From Xenorhabdus sp. BG5 (lineage in GTDB: Bacteria > Pseudomonadota > Gammaproteobacteria > Enterobacterales > Enterobacteriaceae), in the NCBI RefSeq assembly GCF_015163665.1, contig NZ_JADEUG010000004.1, positions 85,888 to 149,887 on the forward strand: a DNA stretch of 64,000 nt. The letters are read 5' to 3'. The translations under genes were made by a program, and so were the position numbers. Below the pieces are notes generated by a model. It had not been told where the DNA came from. It made no database searches and was given only the letters and a program-made list of their open reading frames with translations. Positions 34,188 to 45,159 of the stretch are shown here, one piece after another (within the stretch, counting starts at the first letter, position 1; every line of letters begins with the position of its first letter).

Positions 34188-35990
34188 GTGATAACAGATC
34201 CTCTGCACTCCTATCACTTGGTTAATCGCTTGCAGCAACAATTCAATGAATATCCAGAAAAAATTGCCTTTCGGCAGTGGCTTCCATCTGAACAGCAGGA
34301 AATGAATTGGCGACAGGTTGAATGTACAACGAGATCTGTGGCAAAAGCATTATTGTCATTGGGAATAGAAGTGCAGGGGAAAGTGGGTATTTTTGCGCAG
34401 AACTGTATGGCATGGTCATTGGCTGACTTAGCTATCCTTCAGCTTCGGGCTGTGACAGTGCCATTGTACGCGACTAATACGGGTGATCAGGCTGCATTTA
34501 TTCTTAATGATGCAGGAGTACAGGTGTTATTTGTTGGTGGGCAGGAGCAATATGACATTGCAATATCACTGATTGAACAGTGCCCTAAACTTGCTCATCT
34601 TATTGTTATGGATGAATCTGTCGACTTGAAAGGATGCCCGCAAGCATTGTATTTATCCGCTTTTATTGACAATGACTATTCGCAATATCAGGCCGAACTT
34701 AATAGCCGTATTGCGGGTCAGGATTTGAATGATCTCTTCACGCTAATCTATACCTCTGGCACAACGGGAGAACCAAAGGGAGTAATGCTGGATTACCGGA
34801 ATATGGCGGCACAGCTCTATCTGCATGACCGGAGATTAACATTGACCAACCAGGATGTATCACTCTGCTTTCTGCCGCTATCCCATATTTTTGAGCGGGC
34901 GTGGAGTTATTATGTCATGCACACAGGTGCCCTGAACGTCTATTTAACAGATACGAATCTTGTGCGTGAAGCCATGTCTGATGTGCATCCGACGGTAATG
35001 TGTTCTGTTCCCCGTTTTTATGAAAAAGTGCATAGCGCGATCTTAGAAAAAGTTGCCCGGGCACCTTTTTGGCGTAGGATGATTTTTAATTGGGCCTTGA
35101 AGCGGGGTGAAGAGCACTGGATGCGTCAGCAGAAGAATAAAAAAGGTTGCCCATTCACGCGCTGTAGTTATCAATTGGCTGACAAATTGGTGTTGAATAA
35201 GCTCCGTGGACTTTTAGGGGGGCGAGTACGTTTCTTGCCCGTGGCGGGAGCACGCCTCGACGATGCCATTACTCGTTTCTTTCTGTCCATTGGTCTGGAT
35301 ATCAAATATGGGTATGGTATGACAGAAACTTGTGCCACGGTGTCTTGCTGGGAAGAGAAAAATTATCTGTTAGGCTCAATTGGTACGCCATTACCTGATG
35401 TTGATGTTCGCATTAGCGCGGAAGGGGAAATCCAGGTGCGTGGCCCTATTGTCATGAAAGGGTACTTCAATCGCCCGGAGGAAACTGTCCATGCCTTTAC
35501 GGAAGATGGCTGGTTGCGAACAGGCGATGCCGGAAAGCTGGGCGATAATGGAAATCTGTTTATTACCGAGCGCCTGAAAGATCTGATGAAAACATCAACA
35601 GGCAAATATATTGCGCCGCAAATGATTGAAGGGGTGTTAGGGCAAGATCGTTTTATTGAACATATTGCCGTCATTGCTGATGCCCGCCAATTCGTTTCTG
35701 CGTTGATCGTGCCCAGTTATGAAGCGCTGGAAGAATACGCGAAATCTATCAATCTCCATTATCGTGATCGCCTTGAGTTGTTGCGCAATCATCAGGTTGT
35801 AGGGCTGTTTGAACGGCGCTTAAAGGAAATGCAAAAAAATATTGTTAAATTCCATCAAGTCAAACGATTTATTCTTTTGCCGGAAGCCTTTTCAATGGAA
35901 AAAGGTGAATTAACACCGACATTGAAATTACGCCGCAAGGTTATTTCTCAGCGTTATCAGCGTGAAATTGAATCTATGTATCGGGATTGA
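34188..35990 (+). CDS. Long-chain fatty acid-CoA ligase (FAA1/FadD15-like AMP-binding enzyme)
   Basis: This 600-residue adenylate-forming enzyme activates fatty acids to acyl-CoA via acyl-AMP. The P-loop LIYTSGTTGEPKGVM is near residue 188, the YGMTE motif in KYGYGMTETCATVS, and the adenylate-binding LRTGDAGKLGDNGNLFITERLKDLMKTSTGKYIAP near 442-476. The long-chain subgroup layout (FAA1-like) is supported by LPLSHIFERAW. The start is GTG. It lies between leuO and ilvI, which are neighbours in E. coli, so it is an insertion relative to that order. It is distinct from the classic FadD. Confidence 0.87.
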   Translation: MITDPLHSYHLVNRLQQQFNEYPEKIAFRQWLPSEQQEMNWRQVECTTRSVAKALLSLGIEVQGKVGIFAQNCMAWSLADLAILQLRAVTVPLYATNTGDQAAFILNDAGVQVLFVGGQEQYDIAISLIEQCPKLAHLIVMDESVDLKGCPQALYLSAFIDNDYSQYQAELNSRIAGQDLNDLFTLIYTSGTTGEPKGVMLDYRNMAAQLYLHDRRLTLTNQDVSLCFLPLSHIFERAWSYYVMHTGALNVYLTDTNLVREAMSDVHPTVMCSVPRFYEKVHSAILEKVARAPFWRRMIFNWALKRGEEHWMRQQKNKKGCPFTRCSYQLADKLVLNKLRGLLGGRVRFLPVAGARLDDAITRFFLSIGLDIKYGYGMTETCATVSCWEEKNYLLGSIGTPLPDVDVRISAEGEIQVRGPIVMKGYFNRPEETVHAFTEDGWLRTGDAGKLGDNGNLFITERLKDLMKTSTGKYIAPQMIEGVLGQDRFIEHIAVIADARQFVSALIVPSYEALEEYAKSINLHYRDRLELLRNHQVVGLFERRLKEMQKNIVKFHQVKRFILLPEAFSMEKGELTPTLKLRRKVISQRYQREIESMYRD

Positions 35991-36188
35991 CAATAGACAA
36001 AAGTTCGGCTCTTCTGCAACGAATGTTTTCAATATGTAAATTGATGTTTGCTAACACTTGTATCTAACGTTATGTTAGTTAACTTAGCGTTATGGAATAA
36101 ATAAGAAATGGAATAAATGAGGTAACTTTTTCGTTATCTTATGAAATTCCGACGATTAACTTGCAAACAGAGCCAGGAGGCAAACTCG

Positions 36189-37916
36189 ATGGAGATGTTG
36201 TCAGGAGCCGAAATGGTTGTCAGATCGCTAATCGATCAGGGCGTTGAACACGTGTTCGGTTATCCGGGCGGGGCGGTACTGGATATTTACGATGCCCTGC
36301 ATACGATTGGGGGAATCGAACATATTTTAGTACGTCATGAACAGGGTGCTGTTCATATGGCGGATGGCTATGCGCGTTGTACAGGAAAAGTCGGGGTTGT
36401 TTTAGTCACCTCCGGGCCAGGGGCAACCAATGCCGTCACGGGCATTGCAACGGCATACATGGATTCAATTCCTATGGTCGTGTTATCTGGTCAGGTTGCC
36501 AGTTCTCTGATAGGTAATGATGCTTTTCAAGAGTGCGATATGGTGGGAATTTCCCGTCCCATTGTGAAGCATAGTTTTCTGATAAAAAAAGCAGAAGATA
36601 TCCCAGATACCATTAAAAAAGCGTTTTACTTGGCCGCAAGTGGTCGGCCAGGACCTGTTGTTATTGATTTTCCCAAAGATACCGTCAATCCTGCATTGAA
36701 ATTCCCGTATGTGTACCCTGAAAAAATTAACTTGCGTTCTTATAACCCTACCGTTCAGGGGCACAAGGGACAAATTAAACGTGCATTGAAAACGCTGATG
36801 GGGGCGAAAAAACCCGTCATTTATGTCGGTGGTGGTGCCATAAGTTCAACATGTACAACGGAATTGCTGAAATTAGCTGAACATTTCCATATTCCGGTCG
36901 TCAGTTCGTTGATGGGATTGGGCGCATTTCCTGCAACGCATCGCCAAAGCCTGGGAATGCTGGGAATGCACGGAACTTTTGAAGCGAATAAAGCGATGCA
37001 CAACTCTGATGTCATTTTTGCCGTAGGTGTGCGTTTTGACGATCGAACAACCAATAATTTGGAAAAATATTGCCCGGAAGCAACCGTATTACACATTGAT
37101 ATCGATCCAACCTCAATTTCTAAAACGGTAACGGCGGATATCCCTATTGTTGGCGATGCTAAACAAGTGCTTGGTCAGATGCTGGAATTATTAGATTCCA
37201 TAGAAGATACCCAAGATCCTGATGCTCTGAAAGATTGGTGGCTTTCCATTGAACAGTGGCGCTGCCGCAAGTGCCTTGATTATGATCACACGACAGTGAA
37301 AATCAAACCACAGGCCGTTATTGAAACCCTTTATCGTCTAACCAAAGGGGAAGCCTATATTGCGTCAGATGTTGGTCAGCATCAGATGTTTGCCGCTCTG
37401 CATTATCCATTTGATAAACCAAGACGATGGATCAATTCCGGTGGTTTAGGAACGATGGGGTTTGGTTTGCCTGCTGCGCTTGGCGTGAAGTTGGCAAAAC
37501 CTAAAGCCACGGTAGTGTGTGTCACAGGGGATGGCAGTATCCAGATGAATATTCAAGAATTGTCTACTGCCTTGCAATATGGTCTGCCTGTTCTGGTACT
37601 GAATCTGAATAACCGTTTCTTGGGTATGGTGAAACAATGGCAGGATATGATATACGCGGGGCGTCATTCTCAATCCTATATGGAATCCCTGCCTGATTTT
37701 GTCAAATTAGCCGAGGCTTATGGGCATATTGGTATTCCCATCCAAACTTACGATGAATTGGAGGCTAAATTGACTCAGGCACTGCATGAGGTGACTGAAA
37801 ATCAACGTCTCGTTTTCGTGGATGTTACCGTTGATGAGACAGAGCATGTTTATCCAATGCAGATCCGAGGCGGAGCAATGGATGAAATGTGGTTAAGCAA
37901 AACAGAGAGGACCTGA
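36189..37916 (+). CDS. ilvI: Acetolactate synthase III large subunit
   Basis: This 575-residue ThDP enzyme makes acetolactate or acetohydroxybutyrate for valine, leucine and isoleucine. The N-terminal PYR domain has [16 protein letters not shown] with [16 protein letters not shown]; the C-terminal PP domain has the ThDP motif [14 protein letters not shown]...LNLNNR. The ATG at 36189 is chosen: AGGAGG lies upstream and [14 protein letters not shown] is identical in style to the E. coli start. An upstream in-frame ATG at 36141 would add 16 unlikely residues. ilvH starts 2 bp after the stop. Confidence 0.97.
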   Translation: MEMLSGAEMVVRSLIDQGVEHVFGYPGGAVLDIYDALHTIGGIEHILVRHEQGAVHMADGYARCTGKVGVVLVTSGPGATNAVTGIATAYMDSIPMVVLSGQVASSLIGNDAFQECDMVGISRPIVKHSFLIKKAEDIPDTIKKAFYLAASGRPGPVVIDFPKDTVNPALKFPYVYPEKINLRSYNPTVQGHKGQIKRALKTLMGAKKPVIYVGGGAISSTCTTELLKLAEHFHIPVVSSLMGLGAFPATHRQSLGMLGMHGTFEANKAMHNSDVIFAVGVRFDDRTTNNLEKYCPEATVLHIDIDPTSISKTVTADIPIVGDAKQVLGQMLELLDSIEDTQDPDALKDWWLSIEQWRCRKCLDYDHTTVKIKPQAVIETLYRLTKGEAYIASDVGQHQMFAALHYPFDKPRRWINSGGLGTMGFGLPAALGVKLAKPKATVVCVTGDGSIQMNIQELSTALQYGLPVLVLNLNNRFLGMVKQWQDMIYAGRHSQSYMESLPDFVKLAEAYGHIGIPIQTYDELEAKLTQALHEVTENQRLVFVDVTVDETEHVYPMQIRGGAMDEMWLSKTERT

Positions 37917-37918
37917 TC

Positions 37919-38410
37919 ATGCGCCGGATTTTGTCTGTATTACTTGAAAACGAATCGGGAGCATTATCCCGCGTGGTTGGTTTGTTTTCTCAACGAGGTT
38001 ATAACATCGAAAGTTTGACTGTTGCCCCGACTGATGATCCCACATTGTCACGCATGACCATTCAAACCAAAGGGGATGCCAAGGTATTGGAGCAAATTGA
38101 AAAGCAATTGCATAAGTTGGTGGATGTATTGCGAGTCAACGAATTAACAGCAGGGCCTCATGTTGAGCGTGAAATCATGCTGGTTAAATTACAAGCCAGT
38201 GGATATGGACGGGAAGAGATTAAGCGCAGCACAGATATTTTTCGCGGGCAGATCGTTGATGTGACTTCAACACTCTATACTGTCCAATTAGTGGGAACGA
38301 GTGAAAAACTGGACGCTTTTCTTGATTCAGTCAGAGAAGTGGCAGAGATTATCGAAGTCGCGCGATCAGGTATCGTTGGTGTCTCGCGCGGAGATAAAAT
38401 TATGCGATGA
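37919..38410 (+). CDS. ilvH: Acetolactate synthase III small (regulatory) subunit
   Basis: The 163-residue protein has the exact length of E. coli IlvH. It binds the IlvI catalytic subunit and confers valine sensitivity. The N-terminal ACT domain reads [33 protein letters not shown]. The ATG at 37919 lies 2 bp after the ilvI stop and is preferred over the in-frame extension that overlaps ilvI. A terminator follows. Confidence 0.97.
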   Translation: MRRILSVLLENESGALSRVVGLFSQRGYNIESLTVAPTDDPTLSRMTIQTKGDAKVLEQIEKQLHKLVDVLRVNELTAGPHVEREIMLVKLQASGYGREEIKRSTDIFRGQIVDVTSTLYTVQLVGTSEKLDAFLDSVREVAEIIEVARSGIVGVSRGDKIMR

Positions 38411-38450
38411 AAAATCGTAATCTGCGGGTTAAAATACAGATATTCATTGA

Positions 38451-38475
38451 GCCCTACTGTAAAGTAGGGCTTTTT
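38451..38475 (+). terminator. Rho-independent terminator of ilvIH
   Basis: GCCCTACT and AGTAGGGC form an 8-bp stem with a 4-nt loop, followed by five T residues, 40 bp after the ilvH stop. Confidence 0.88.
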
Positions 38476-38498
38476 CATCATCTTACTGAGGGGTTAAT

Positions 38499-39506
38499 GT
38501 GAAACTGGATGAGATCGCCCGCTTAGCAGGTGTTTCACGTACTACGGCCAGTTATGTCATCAATGGTAAAGCCAAGCAGTATCGGGTCAGCGATAAGACA
38601 GTAGAAAAAGTGATGGCAGTGGTCAGGGAGCATAATTATCATCCTAATGCTGTCGCTGCTGGCCTTCGGGCAGGGCGAACCCGTTCAATTGGTTTAGTCA
38701 TACCCGATCTAGAAAATACCAGCTATACACGTATTGCCAATTATCTTGAGCGTCAGGCACGGCAGCGTGGTTACCAGTTATTGATCGCATGTTCTGAGGA
38801 TCAGCCTGATAATGAAATGCGCTGTGTTGAACATCTTTTGCAACGTCAGGTCGATGCTATCATTGTTTCCACCGCTTTGCCGCCTGAGCATCCTTTCTAC
38901 CAACGCTGGGCAAACCGCACATTGCCAATTATCGCACTTGACCGAGCTCTGGACAGCGAACACTTTGTCAGTGTGGTTGGCGATGATCTCGAAGATGCGA
39001 AGATGTTGGCACAGGAGTTGCGCCAATTCCCGGCTGAATCTGTCCTTTATTTGGGGGCATTGCCTGAATTATCGGTCAGTTTTTTGCGTGAACAAGGATT
39101 CCGCGAAGCATGGGAACATGATCCACGGAAAGTAAACTATCTTTATGCCAATAGCTATGAACGTGAAGCTGCGGCTGAAGTATTTGCGTCATGGTTGGAG
39201 GCAAACTCTGTTCCCCAGGCCTTGTATACCACTTCATTTGCGTTACTTCAGGGAGTTATGGATACACTCCTCAAGCGCAGCGGCCGTTTACCAAGTCAAT
39301 TGGTGATTGCTACATTTGGTGATCATGAGTTGCTTGATTTCCTTGAATGTCCGGTATTGTCGGTGGCACAACGCCATCGTGATGTCGCTGAACGTGCCCT
39401 TGAACTGGTATTAGCCAGTTTGGATGAAAAGCAGCGTCCAACTCCCGGAATAACCCGAATGCGTCGCCATCTCTGCCGTCGCGGTAAGTTAAGCCGAAAA
39501 GCCTAA
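38499..39506 (+). CDS. cra: Catabolite repressor/activator Cra (FruR)
   Basis: At 335 residues it matches E. coli Cra (334). It is a LacI/GalR-family regulator that senses fructose phosphates and directs carbon flow between glycolysis and gluconeogenesis. The N-terminal DNA-binding part [38 protein letters not shown] is as in Cra, with the hinge [24 protein letters not shown] after it. Its place between ilvH and mraZ is the E. coli order. Confidence 0.95.
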   Translation: MKLDEIARLAGVSRTTASYVINGKAKQYRVSDKTVEKVMAVVREHNYHPNAVAAGLRAGRTRSIGLVIPDLENTSYTRIANYLERQARQRGYQLLIACSEDQPDNEMRCVEHLLQRQVDAIIVSTALPPEHPFYQRWANRTLPIIALDRALDSEHFVSVVGDDLEDAKMLAQELRQFPAESVLYLGALPELSVSFLREQGFREAWEHDPRKVNYLYANSYEREAAAEVFASWLEANSVPQALYTTSFALLQGVMDTLLKRSGRLPSQLVIATFGDHELLDFLECPVLSVAQRHRDVAERALELVLASLDEKQRPTPGITRMRRHLCRRGKLSRKA

Positions 39507-39512
39507 TTGAGT

Positions 39513-39533
39513 ACCCTCATTAAAGATGAGGGT
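39513..39533 (+). terminator. Hairpin after cra
   Basis: ACCCTCAT and ATGAGGGT form an 8-bp stem with a 5-nt loop, just after the cra stop. A T-tract is lacking, so termination is uncertain. From here to the mra promoter (39534-40062) the sequence is very AT-rich with no gene I can support. Confidence 0.45.
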
Positions 39534-40062
39534 GCTGTTCACCTGCCTAAAATCATCAAAATACGCTTGTTGAGGTAATTTTGAGATTATTCTTACTAAA
39601 ATTCTTCTAAACAGCTTTTTATGACCGTGAAAATCGATAATATGTTATTTAAATTCACAAGATGAATAATTTTGTAACTAAATGTTATTGTTTTTGTGTG
39701 TTATTTGTTATTCGAGTATTATTTTTTTATTTGATTGATATATAATCATTTTATATTTTTAGATAACTACAAAATTTCAAAATGTTATTATTTTTTATAC
39801 TATTGTAACTTAAATATATAGTTATTATTGATAAGGTTATGGTGATTAACAATTGGGTAACAATGAGATATGAGTTACATAAATTAATTTAAGTGATAAT
39901 TAATTGGCTAAATTCCATCCTAAACAAGTCTCTCTACAGATTTATTAAATTATTCAAAATTATCATAGTGTTATCTATTATTAATAGAGCCAAAACTAAA
40001 AAATCCTTCTTTTTCTCTTATGAATCTTTCTGTAAATCTAGCTAAAGCGCACGGGCTCTGGC

Positions 40063-40092
40063 TTGACAAGGTTTTCATACCATCCGTAAACT
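40063..40092 (+). promoter_or_regulatory. Pmra, main promoter of the dcw cluster
   Basis: TTGACA at 40063-40068 is followed 18 bp later by TAAACT at 40087-40092. The surrounding sequence (CTTGACAAGGTTTTC and CCGTAAACTC) closely resembles the E. coli mraZ promoter as I recall it. This drives division and wall genes downstream. Confidence 0.82.
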
Positions 40093-40099
40093 CTTAATT

Positions 40100-40124
40100 G
40101 TGGTGATTTGTGGGATAATGTGGC
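40100..40124 (+). promoter_or_regulatory. MraZ operator: GTGGN direct repeats
   Basis: GTGGT (40100), GTGGG (40110) and GTGGC (40120) recur with a strict 10-bp period, directly after the -10. MraZ of E. coli and mycoplasmas binds such (G)TGGN repeats, so autorepression of the cluster by the first gene product is expected. Confidence 0.8.
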
Positions 40125-40153
40125 GATTTGGGCCATCAAGGGGTAACCTGAGT

Positions 40154-40612
40154 ATGTTTCGTGGAGCAACACTGGTTAATCTCGATAGCAAAGGGCGGCT
40201 CACTGTACCAGCCCGATATAGAGAAATGCTGAATGAAGTATCAACAGGCCAAATGGTTTGTACTATTGATCTCCATCAGCCGTGCTTGTTGCTTTATACA
40301 TTACCCGAATGGGAAATCATCGAAAAAAAATTATCTCGCTTATCCAGCATGAATCCAGCCGAACGTCGTGTTCAACGTTTGTTATTGGGACACGCCAGTG
40401 AATGTCAAATGGACAGTGCAGGACGTCTTTTATTAGCCAGCACACTGCGTCAGCACGCAGGGCTAACAAAAGAGGTCATGCTGGTTGGGCAATTTAATAA
40501 ATTTGAATTGTGGGATGAACAAGTTTGGTATCAACAGGTACAGGATGATATTGCAGCTGAACAATCCACACAAGAACCTCTATCAGCAAGGCTACAGGAT
40601 TTATCACTATAA
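40154..40612 (+). CDS. mraZ: Transcriptional regulator MraZ
   Basis: The 152-residue protein has the E. coli length. It contains two AbrB-like SpoVT domains, each with the DxxGR core: [15 protein letters not shown] at the start and [15 protein letters not shown] near residue 90. It forms a ring-shaped oligomer and represses the mra promoter. The ATG at 40154 is chosen because [11 protein letters not shown] is the family's usual start; an upstream ATG at 40100 overlaps the operator repeats. rsmH begins 1 bp after the stop. Confidence 0.96.
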   Translation: MFRGATLVNLDSKGRLTVPARYREMLNEVSTGQMVCTIDLHQPCLLLYTLPEWEIIEKKLSRLSSMNPAERRVQRLLLGHASECQMDSAGRLLLASTLRQHAGLTKEVMLVGQFNKFELWDEQVWYQQVQDDIAAEQSTQEPLSARLQDLSL

Positions 40613-40613
40613 C

Positions 40614-41558
40614 ATGGCAAATAGTCATTTTAAGCATACCAGTGTACTGCTGGATGAAGCTGTCAATGGATTGAATATTCACGAAGATGGAATTTATATC
40701 GATGGAACGTTTGGGCGCGGGGGACATTCTCGCCTGATTTTGTCGAAATTGGGCCCTAATGGACGTCTGATGGCGATCGATCGTGACCTACAAGCTATTG
40801 AAGCGTCAAAGGCCATTACTGACAAGCGTTTTTCTATTACTCATGGGCCATTTTCTGAATTGGCAACTTATGTAGAAGATGCAGGTCTGGTTGGAAAAAT
40901 TAATGGTGTATTGCTGGATTTAGGGGTTTCTTCCCCACAGCTGGATGATCCTGAACGTGGTTTTTCATTTATGCGTGATGGGCCATTGGATATGCGCATG
41001 GATACCACACGGGGGCAGTCTGCCGCAGAGTGGTTGATGAAGGCTCAAGCAGATGACATCGCATGGGTGTTGAAAACATTTGGCGAAGAACGTTTTGCTA
41101 AACGCATCTCGAAAGCCATTGTGACACGCAATCAGGAACAGCCTCTTACGCGTACTCGTGAGCTGGCAGAGTTAATTGCTCAGGCAAGCCCGGTTAAAGA
41201 AAAACATAAGCATCCGGCAACACGCAGCTTTCAGGCTATCAGGATTTACATTAACAGTGAACTGGAAGAGATAGAACGTGCATTAGATGGCGCATTGCGC
41301 GTTCTGGCACCACAAGGGCGATTATCTGTCATCAGTTTCCATTCGTTGGAAGATCGCATAGTGAAACGCTTTATCCGACAACACAGTCAGGGGCCACAGG
41401 TTCCAGTCGGTTTACCTCTCACGGAAGCGCAGTTAAAAATGCTGGGGGGAAGAAGTCTGAAATCCATTGGCAAAATGAAACCCTCAGAGGGTGAAGTCGC
41501 CACAAACCCAAGGGCGCGAAGCTCGGTTTTGCGGTTTGCTGAAAAGGCGGGTGAATGA
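40614..41558 (+). CDS. rsmH: 16S rRNA (cytosine(1402)-N(4))-methyltransferase RsmH
   Basis: This 314-residue SAM-dependent methyltransferase (MraW) modifies C1402 in the ribosomal P site. [13 protein letters not shown] is at the start, with the SAM loop [35 protein letters not shown] near residue 101 and [15 protein letters not shown] near the end. The ATG directly after the mraZ stop fits the E. coli start. The stop overlaps the ftsL start. Confidence 0.97.
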   Translation: MANSHFKHTSVLLDEAVNGLNIHEDGIYIDGTFGRGGHSRLILSKLGPNGRLMAIDRDLQAIEASKAITDKRFSITHGPFSELATYVEDAGLVGKINGVLLDLGVSSPQLDDPERGFSFMRDGPLDMRMDTTRGQSAAEWLMKAQADDIAWVLKTFGEERFAKRISKAIVTRNQEQPLTRTRELAELIAQASPVKEKHKHPATRSFQAIRIYINSELEEIERALDGALRVLAPQGRLSVISFHSLEDRIVKRFIRQHSQGPQVPVGLPLTEAQLKMLGGRSLKSIGKMKPSEGEVATNPRARSSVLRFAEKAGE

Positions 41559-41875
41559 TGGCGGGTGAACGTCATGGGTTAGTTGGCGTGATTGGTAATG
41601 ATTTAATTCGTAATGCCAAACTCCCACTAATTTTGCTGGTAGTCGTTGTCGTTTCAGCTATCAGCGTTGTGACGGTCACACATCAAACCCGCTTATTGAC
41701 TGCGGAAAAAGAGCGTCAAGTGATCCAGCTTGATGCTCAGGATATTGAGTGGCGTAACCTGCTCCTTGAAGAGAACGCACTGGGTGATCACAGTCGGGTT
41801 GAACGAATTGCGACTGAAAAATTGCAGATGCAACACGTTGATCCAGGTAAAGAGAATATTGTGATCACTCAATGA
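41555..41875 (+). CDS. ftsL: Cell division protein FtsL
   Basis: This 106-residue bitopic protein has a short cytoplasmic N-terminus, one membrane segment ([19 protein letters not shown]) and a periplasmic coiled coil that ends in the strongly conserved [22 protein letters not shown]. It forms the FtsQLB complex that activates FtsWI. It is about 15 residues shorter at the N-terminus than E. coli FtsL. The ATG overlaps the rsmH stop (ATGATG). Confidence 0.95.
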   Translation: MMAGERHGLVGVIGNDLIRNAKLPLILLVVVVVSAISVVTVTHQTRLLTAEKERQVIQLDAQDIEWRNLLLEENALGDHSRVERIATEKLQMQHVDPGKENIVITQ

Positions 41876-41902
41876 GTCCAGTTGACAACCAAAAGGTGGG
41901 CG

Positions 41903-43660
41903 ATGAAAGCTGCACGCTCTTTAAAGTTGAAAAAGCAAGAAGATAAAGCAAGTTTTGTAAGCTGGCGCTTTGCCTTGCTGTGTGGAGGCATTGGGGTTGC
42001 TTTAATCGGGCTTTTGATTCGTGTTGCCTATTTGCAGATCATCAATCCTGATCGTTTGGTAAAAGAAGGTGATTCACGTTCCCTGCGCATCCAATCTGTT
42101 CCAACCGCCCGTGGCATGATCAATGATCGCAATGGGCGTCCACTGGCGGTGAGTGTACCTGTTGATGCGGTTTGGGCAGATCCCAAAGAAGTGTTTGAAA
42201 AAGGCGGCATCACAAATGACACCCGTTGGCAGGCTTTGGCTGATGCTCTTTCTCTCCCTCTTGAACAATTAACCAGCAAAATTAGCGAATATCCCAAAGG
42301 GCGTTTTGTCTACCTTGCTCGCCAAGTGAATACGTCTATCGGCGATTATGTCGAGAAATTGAAGCTATCCGGTATCTATTTACGTCAGGAATCCCGCCGT
42401 TATTATCCGGCAGGGCAGGTGACAGCACATATTATTGGGGTGACTAACATTGATGGTAAAGGCATTGAGGGCGTTGAAAAGAGCTTTGATAACTGGCTGA
42501 CAGGCATGCCGGGAAGCCGAACTGTTCGTAAAGATCGTACAGGGCGTGTTATTGAGGATATTTCATCTACCGATAGCCGGGCAGCCCATGATTTGACGCT
42601 CAGTATAGATGAGCGTCTTCAGACGTTGGTGTATCGCGAATTGACGAAAGCGGTTGCACTGAACAAAGCTGAATCAGGTACAGCCGTATTGGTTGATGTC
42701 AATACTGGCGAAGTTTTGGCGATGGCAAACAGCCCATCTTATAATCCCAATAATTTGGCAGGAACGCCGAAAGATGCGATGCGGAACCGTGCCATCACCG
42801 ATATTTTTGAGCCCGGCTCCACGGTGAAGCCGCTGGTAGTGATGAGTGCATTGAATAGTGGCATTGTCAAAGAAAATACGGTGCTAGATACCAGGCCATA
42901 CCGATTAACGTATGGTTCGCGTGGTCATGAAATCAGAGACGTGGCACCACGCCCTGAGTTAACGATCACTGGGATCTTACAGAAGTCGAGTAACGTTGGT
43001 GTTTCCAAGCTGGCGTTAGCGATGCCTGCCTCAGAGGTGGTAAATGTTTATTCACGCTTTGGGATGGGAAAACCGACCAATTTGGGGCTGGTCGGAGAAA
43101 GTAGTGGCTTATTTCCAACTAATAAACAACGGTGGTCAGATCTTGATAGGGCCACCTTTTCTTTCGGCTACGGGCTAATGGTAACGCCGTTACAGTTAGC
43201 GCGTGTCTATGCAACGATAGGTAGCTTGGGCATTTATCGTCCCCTGTCAATTACCAAAGTTGATCCCCCTGTACCGGGAACCCGGGTATTTCCTGAACAC
43301 ATTATGCGAACAGTCGTGCATATGATGGAGAGTGTTGCATTACCCGGCGGCGGCGGTGTACGAGCGGCAATAAAAGGTTATCGTATTGCGATTAAAACGG
43401 GTACGGCAAGAAAAGTTGGGGCGGATGGCAAATACCTCAATAATAAACATATTTCTTATACCGCTGGGGTTGCACCTGTGAGTAATCCACGGTTTTCACT
43501 GGTTGTGATCATCAATGATCCTCAGGCAGGTAAATATTATGGTGGTGCGGTTGCAGCGCCTGTCTTCGGTGCCATCATGAGTGGTGTTCTGCGTACCATG
43601 AATGTTGAACCAGATGCATTGCCTGTAGGCGATAAAAACGAATTTGTGATTAATCAATAA
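41903..43660 (+). CDS. ftsI: Septal peptidoglycan transpeptidase FtsI (PBP3)
   Basis: This 585-residue class B penicillin-binding protein cross-links septal peptidoglycan. After a membrane anchor ([22 protein letters not shown]) comes the non-catalytic pedestal domain, then the transpeptidase with the active-site serine in EPGSTVKPL near residue 305, SSNVG as the second motif and KTGTARKV as the third. The ATG at 41903 (AGGTGGG upstream) matches the E. coli start MKAA; a TTG at 41882 is not used. Partner of FtsW. Confidence 0.97.
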   Translation: MKAARSLKLKKQEDKASFVSWRFALLCGGIGVALIGLLIRVAYLQIINPDRLVKEGDSRSLRIQSVPTARGMINDRNGRPLAVSVPVDAVWADPKEVFEKGGITNDTRWQALADALSLPLEQLTSKISEYPKGRFVYLARQVNTSIGDYVEKLKLSGIYLRQESRRYYPAGQVTAHIIGVTNIDGKGIEGVEKSFDNWLTGMPGSRTVRKDRTGRVIEDISSTDSRAAHDLTLSIDERLQTLVYRELTKAVALNKAESGTAVLVDVNTGEVLAMANSPSYNPNNLAGTPKDAMRNRAITDIFEPGSTVKPLVVMSALNSGIVKENTVLDTRPYRLTYGSRGHEIRDVAPRPELTITGILQKSSNVGVSKLALAMPASEVVNVYSRFGMGKPTNLGLVGESSGLFPTNKQRWSDLDRATFSFGYGLMVTPLQLARVYATIGSLGIYRPLSITKVDPPVPGTRVFPEHIMRTVVHMMESVALPGGGGVRAAIKGYRIAIKTGTARKVGADGKYLNNKHISYTAGVAPVSNPRFSLVVIINDPQAGKYYGGAVAAPVFGAIMSGVLRTMNVEPDALPVGDKNEFVINQ

Positions 43661-43671
43661 AGAGGATAAAA

Positions 43672-45159
43672 GTGGCAGATCGTAATTTGCGCGATTTATT
43701 GGCTCCTTGGGGTGTTGATACACCAGAGCTTCCGCTGCGTGAAATGACATTGGATAGCCGTAAGGCGGCTGCCGGAGATCTGTTTGTTGCGGTTCAAGGG
43801 CATCAGACAGACGGCCGAAAGTATATTCCTCAAGCCATCGCTCAAGGTGTCGCTGCGGTGATTGCAGAAGCGAAGGGAAAAGCGGAAAACGGTACGATGC
43901 AGAAAATGCACGGTGTGCCTGTTATCTATCTGGACGATTTAAATAGTAAATTATCCAAGCTGGCCGGTGAGTTTTACCAACATCCCGGCAATAAACTGAA
44001 ATTGGTTGGGGTGACTGGCACCAACGGGAAAACAACAACAACCCAATTATTGGCGCAATGGAGCCAGGGGCTTGGTGAAACCAGTGCCGTGATGGGGACA
44101 GTAGGAAATGGTTTGTTGGGCATGATAGTACCCAGCGAAAATACGACTGGCTCTGCGGTTGATATTCAGCTTGATTTACAGCAAGTTGCTCATCAAAATG
44201 CCACTTTTGTTGCGATGGAAGTCTCTTCGCATGGTTTGGTTCAGGGACGCGTGGCTGCATTGCCATTTCAAGCTGCTATTTTTACTAATTTAAGCCGTGA
44301 TCACCTTGATTATCACGGTGATATGGAAAATTACGAAGAGGCTAAATGGCGACTGTTTAGTAGCCATAATGTGAAGCAGAAAATCATTAATGCTGATGAT
44401 GTGATTGGGCAAAAGTGGTTGTCCCGTCTGCCGGACGCAGTTGCTGTCTCAATGGAGAATAACTTGCCAGAAAATTGGCAAGGGCGTTGGCTATCAGCCA
44501 GTGAAGTGCATTATCACGATAAAGGTGTATCCATCACATTTACTTCCAGTTGGGGAAATGGAACGCTCAATAGCCCTTTGATGGGCGCGTTCAATGTCAG
44601 CAACTTACTCCTGGCGCTGACCACTTTGTTGTCCTTGGACTATTCCTTGGAGAAATTGCTATCGACAGCGTCTTATCTGAGTCCTGTTTGTGGACGTATG
44701 GAAGTTTTTTCTGCTGTCGGTCGTCCGACGATTGTCGTTGATTATGCCCACACGCCTGATGCTTTGGAAAAAGCATTGTCTGCGGCTCGTCTGCACTGTA
44801 AGGGGCAACTTTGGTGTGTATTTGGTTGTGGAGGTGATCGTGACAAAGGCAAACGTCCATTAATGGGAGGAGTTGCAGAGCAGGATGCTGATCATGTGGT
44901 TGTCACTGATGATAACCCTCGCAGTGAAGAGCCTCAGGCCATTGTGGCTGATATTCTGCAAGGATTCATCGACCCAGGGCAGGCGATGGTGATTCATGGG
45001 CGCGTTGAGGCCGTCACCAGTGCCATTATGCAGGCAAGCGAAGAAGATGTTGTTCTGGTGGCAGGCAAAGGCCATGAAGATTACCAACTGGTTGGCAATC
45101 GTCGTCTGGATTACTCAGATCGCCTGACCGTTGCACGTTTGTTGGGGGTAATTGCATGA
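43672..45159 (+). CDS. murE: UDP-MurNAc-L-Ala-D-Glu:meso-diaminopimelate ligase
   Basis: This 495-residue Mur ligase adds diaminopimelate to the peptidoglycan precursor. The P-loop [15 protein letters not shown] is near residue 110, and the DAP-specificity motif DNPRSE is near residue 419. [15 protein letters not shown] is also typical. The start is GTG, 11 bp after ftsI, preceded by AGAGG. The stop overlaps murF. Confidence 0.97.
   Translation: MADRNLRDLLAPWGVDTPELPLREMTLDSRKAAAGDLFVAVQGHQTDGRKYIPQAIAQGVAAVIAEAKGKAENGTMQKMHGVPVIYLDDLNSKLSKLAGEFYQHPGNKLKLVGVTGTNGKTTTTQLLAQWSQGLGETSAVMGTVGNGLLGMIVPSENTTGSAVDIQLDLQQVAHQNATFVAMEVSSHGLVQGRVAALPFQAAIFTNLSRDHLDYHGDMENYEEAKWRLFSSHNVKQKIINADDVIGQKWLSRLPDAVAVSMENNLPENWQGRWLSASEVHYHDKGVSITFTSSWGNGTLNSPLMGAFNVSNLLLALTTLLSLDYSLEKLLSTASYLSPVCGRMEVFSAVGRPTIVVDYAHTPDALEKALSAARLHCKGQLWCVFGCGGDRDKGKRPLMGGVAEQDADHVVVTDDNPRSEEPQAIVADILQGFIDPGQAMVIHGRVEAVTSAIMQASEEDVVLVAGKGHEDYQLVGNRRLDYSDRLTVARLLGVIA

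Noticed and set aside
39534..40062. Small ORFs in the cra-mraZ gap
   Set aside because: Very AT-rich with short frames only, none with a ribosome site; the gap is better read as regulatory.
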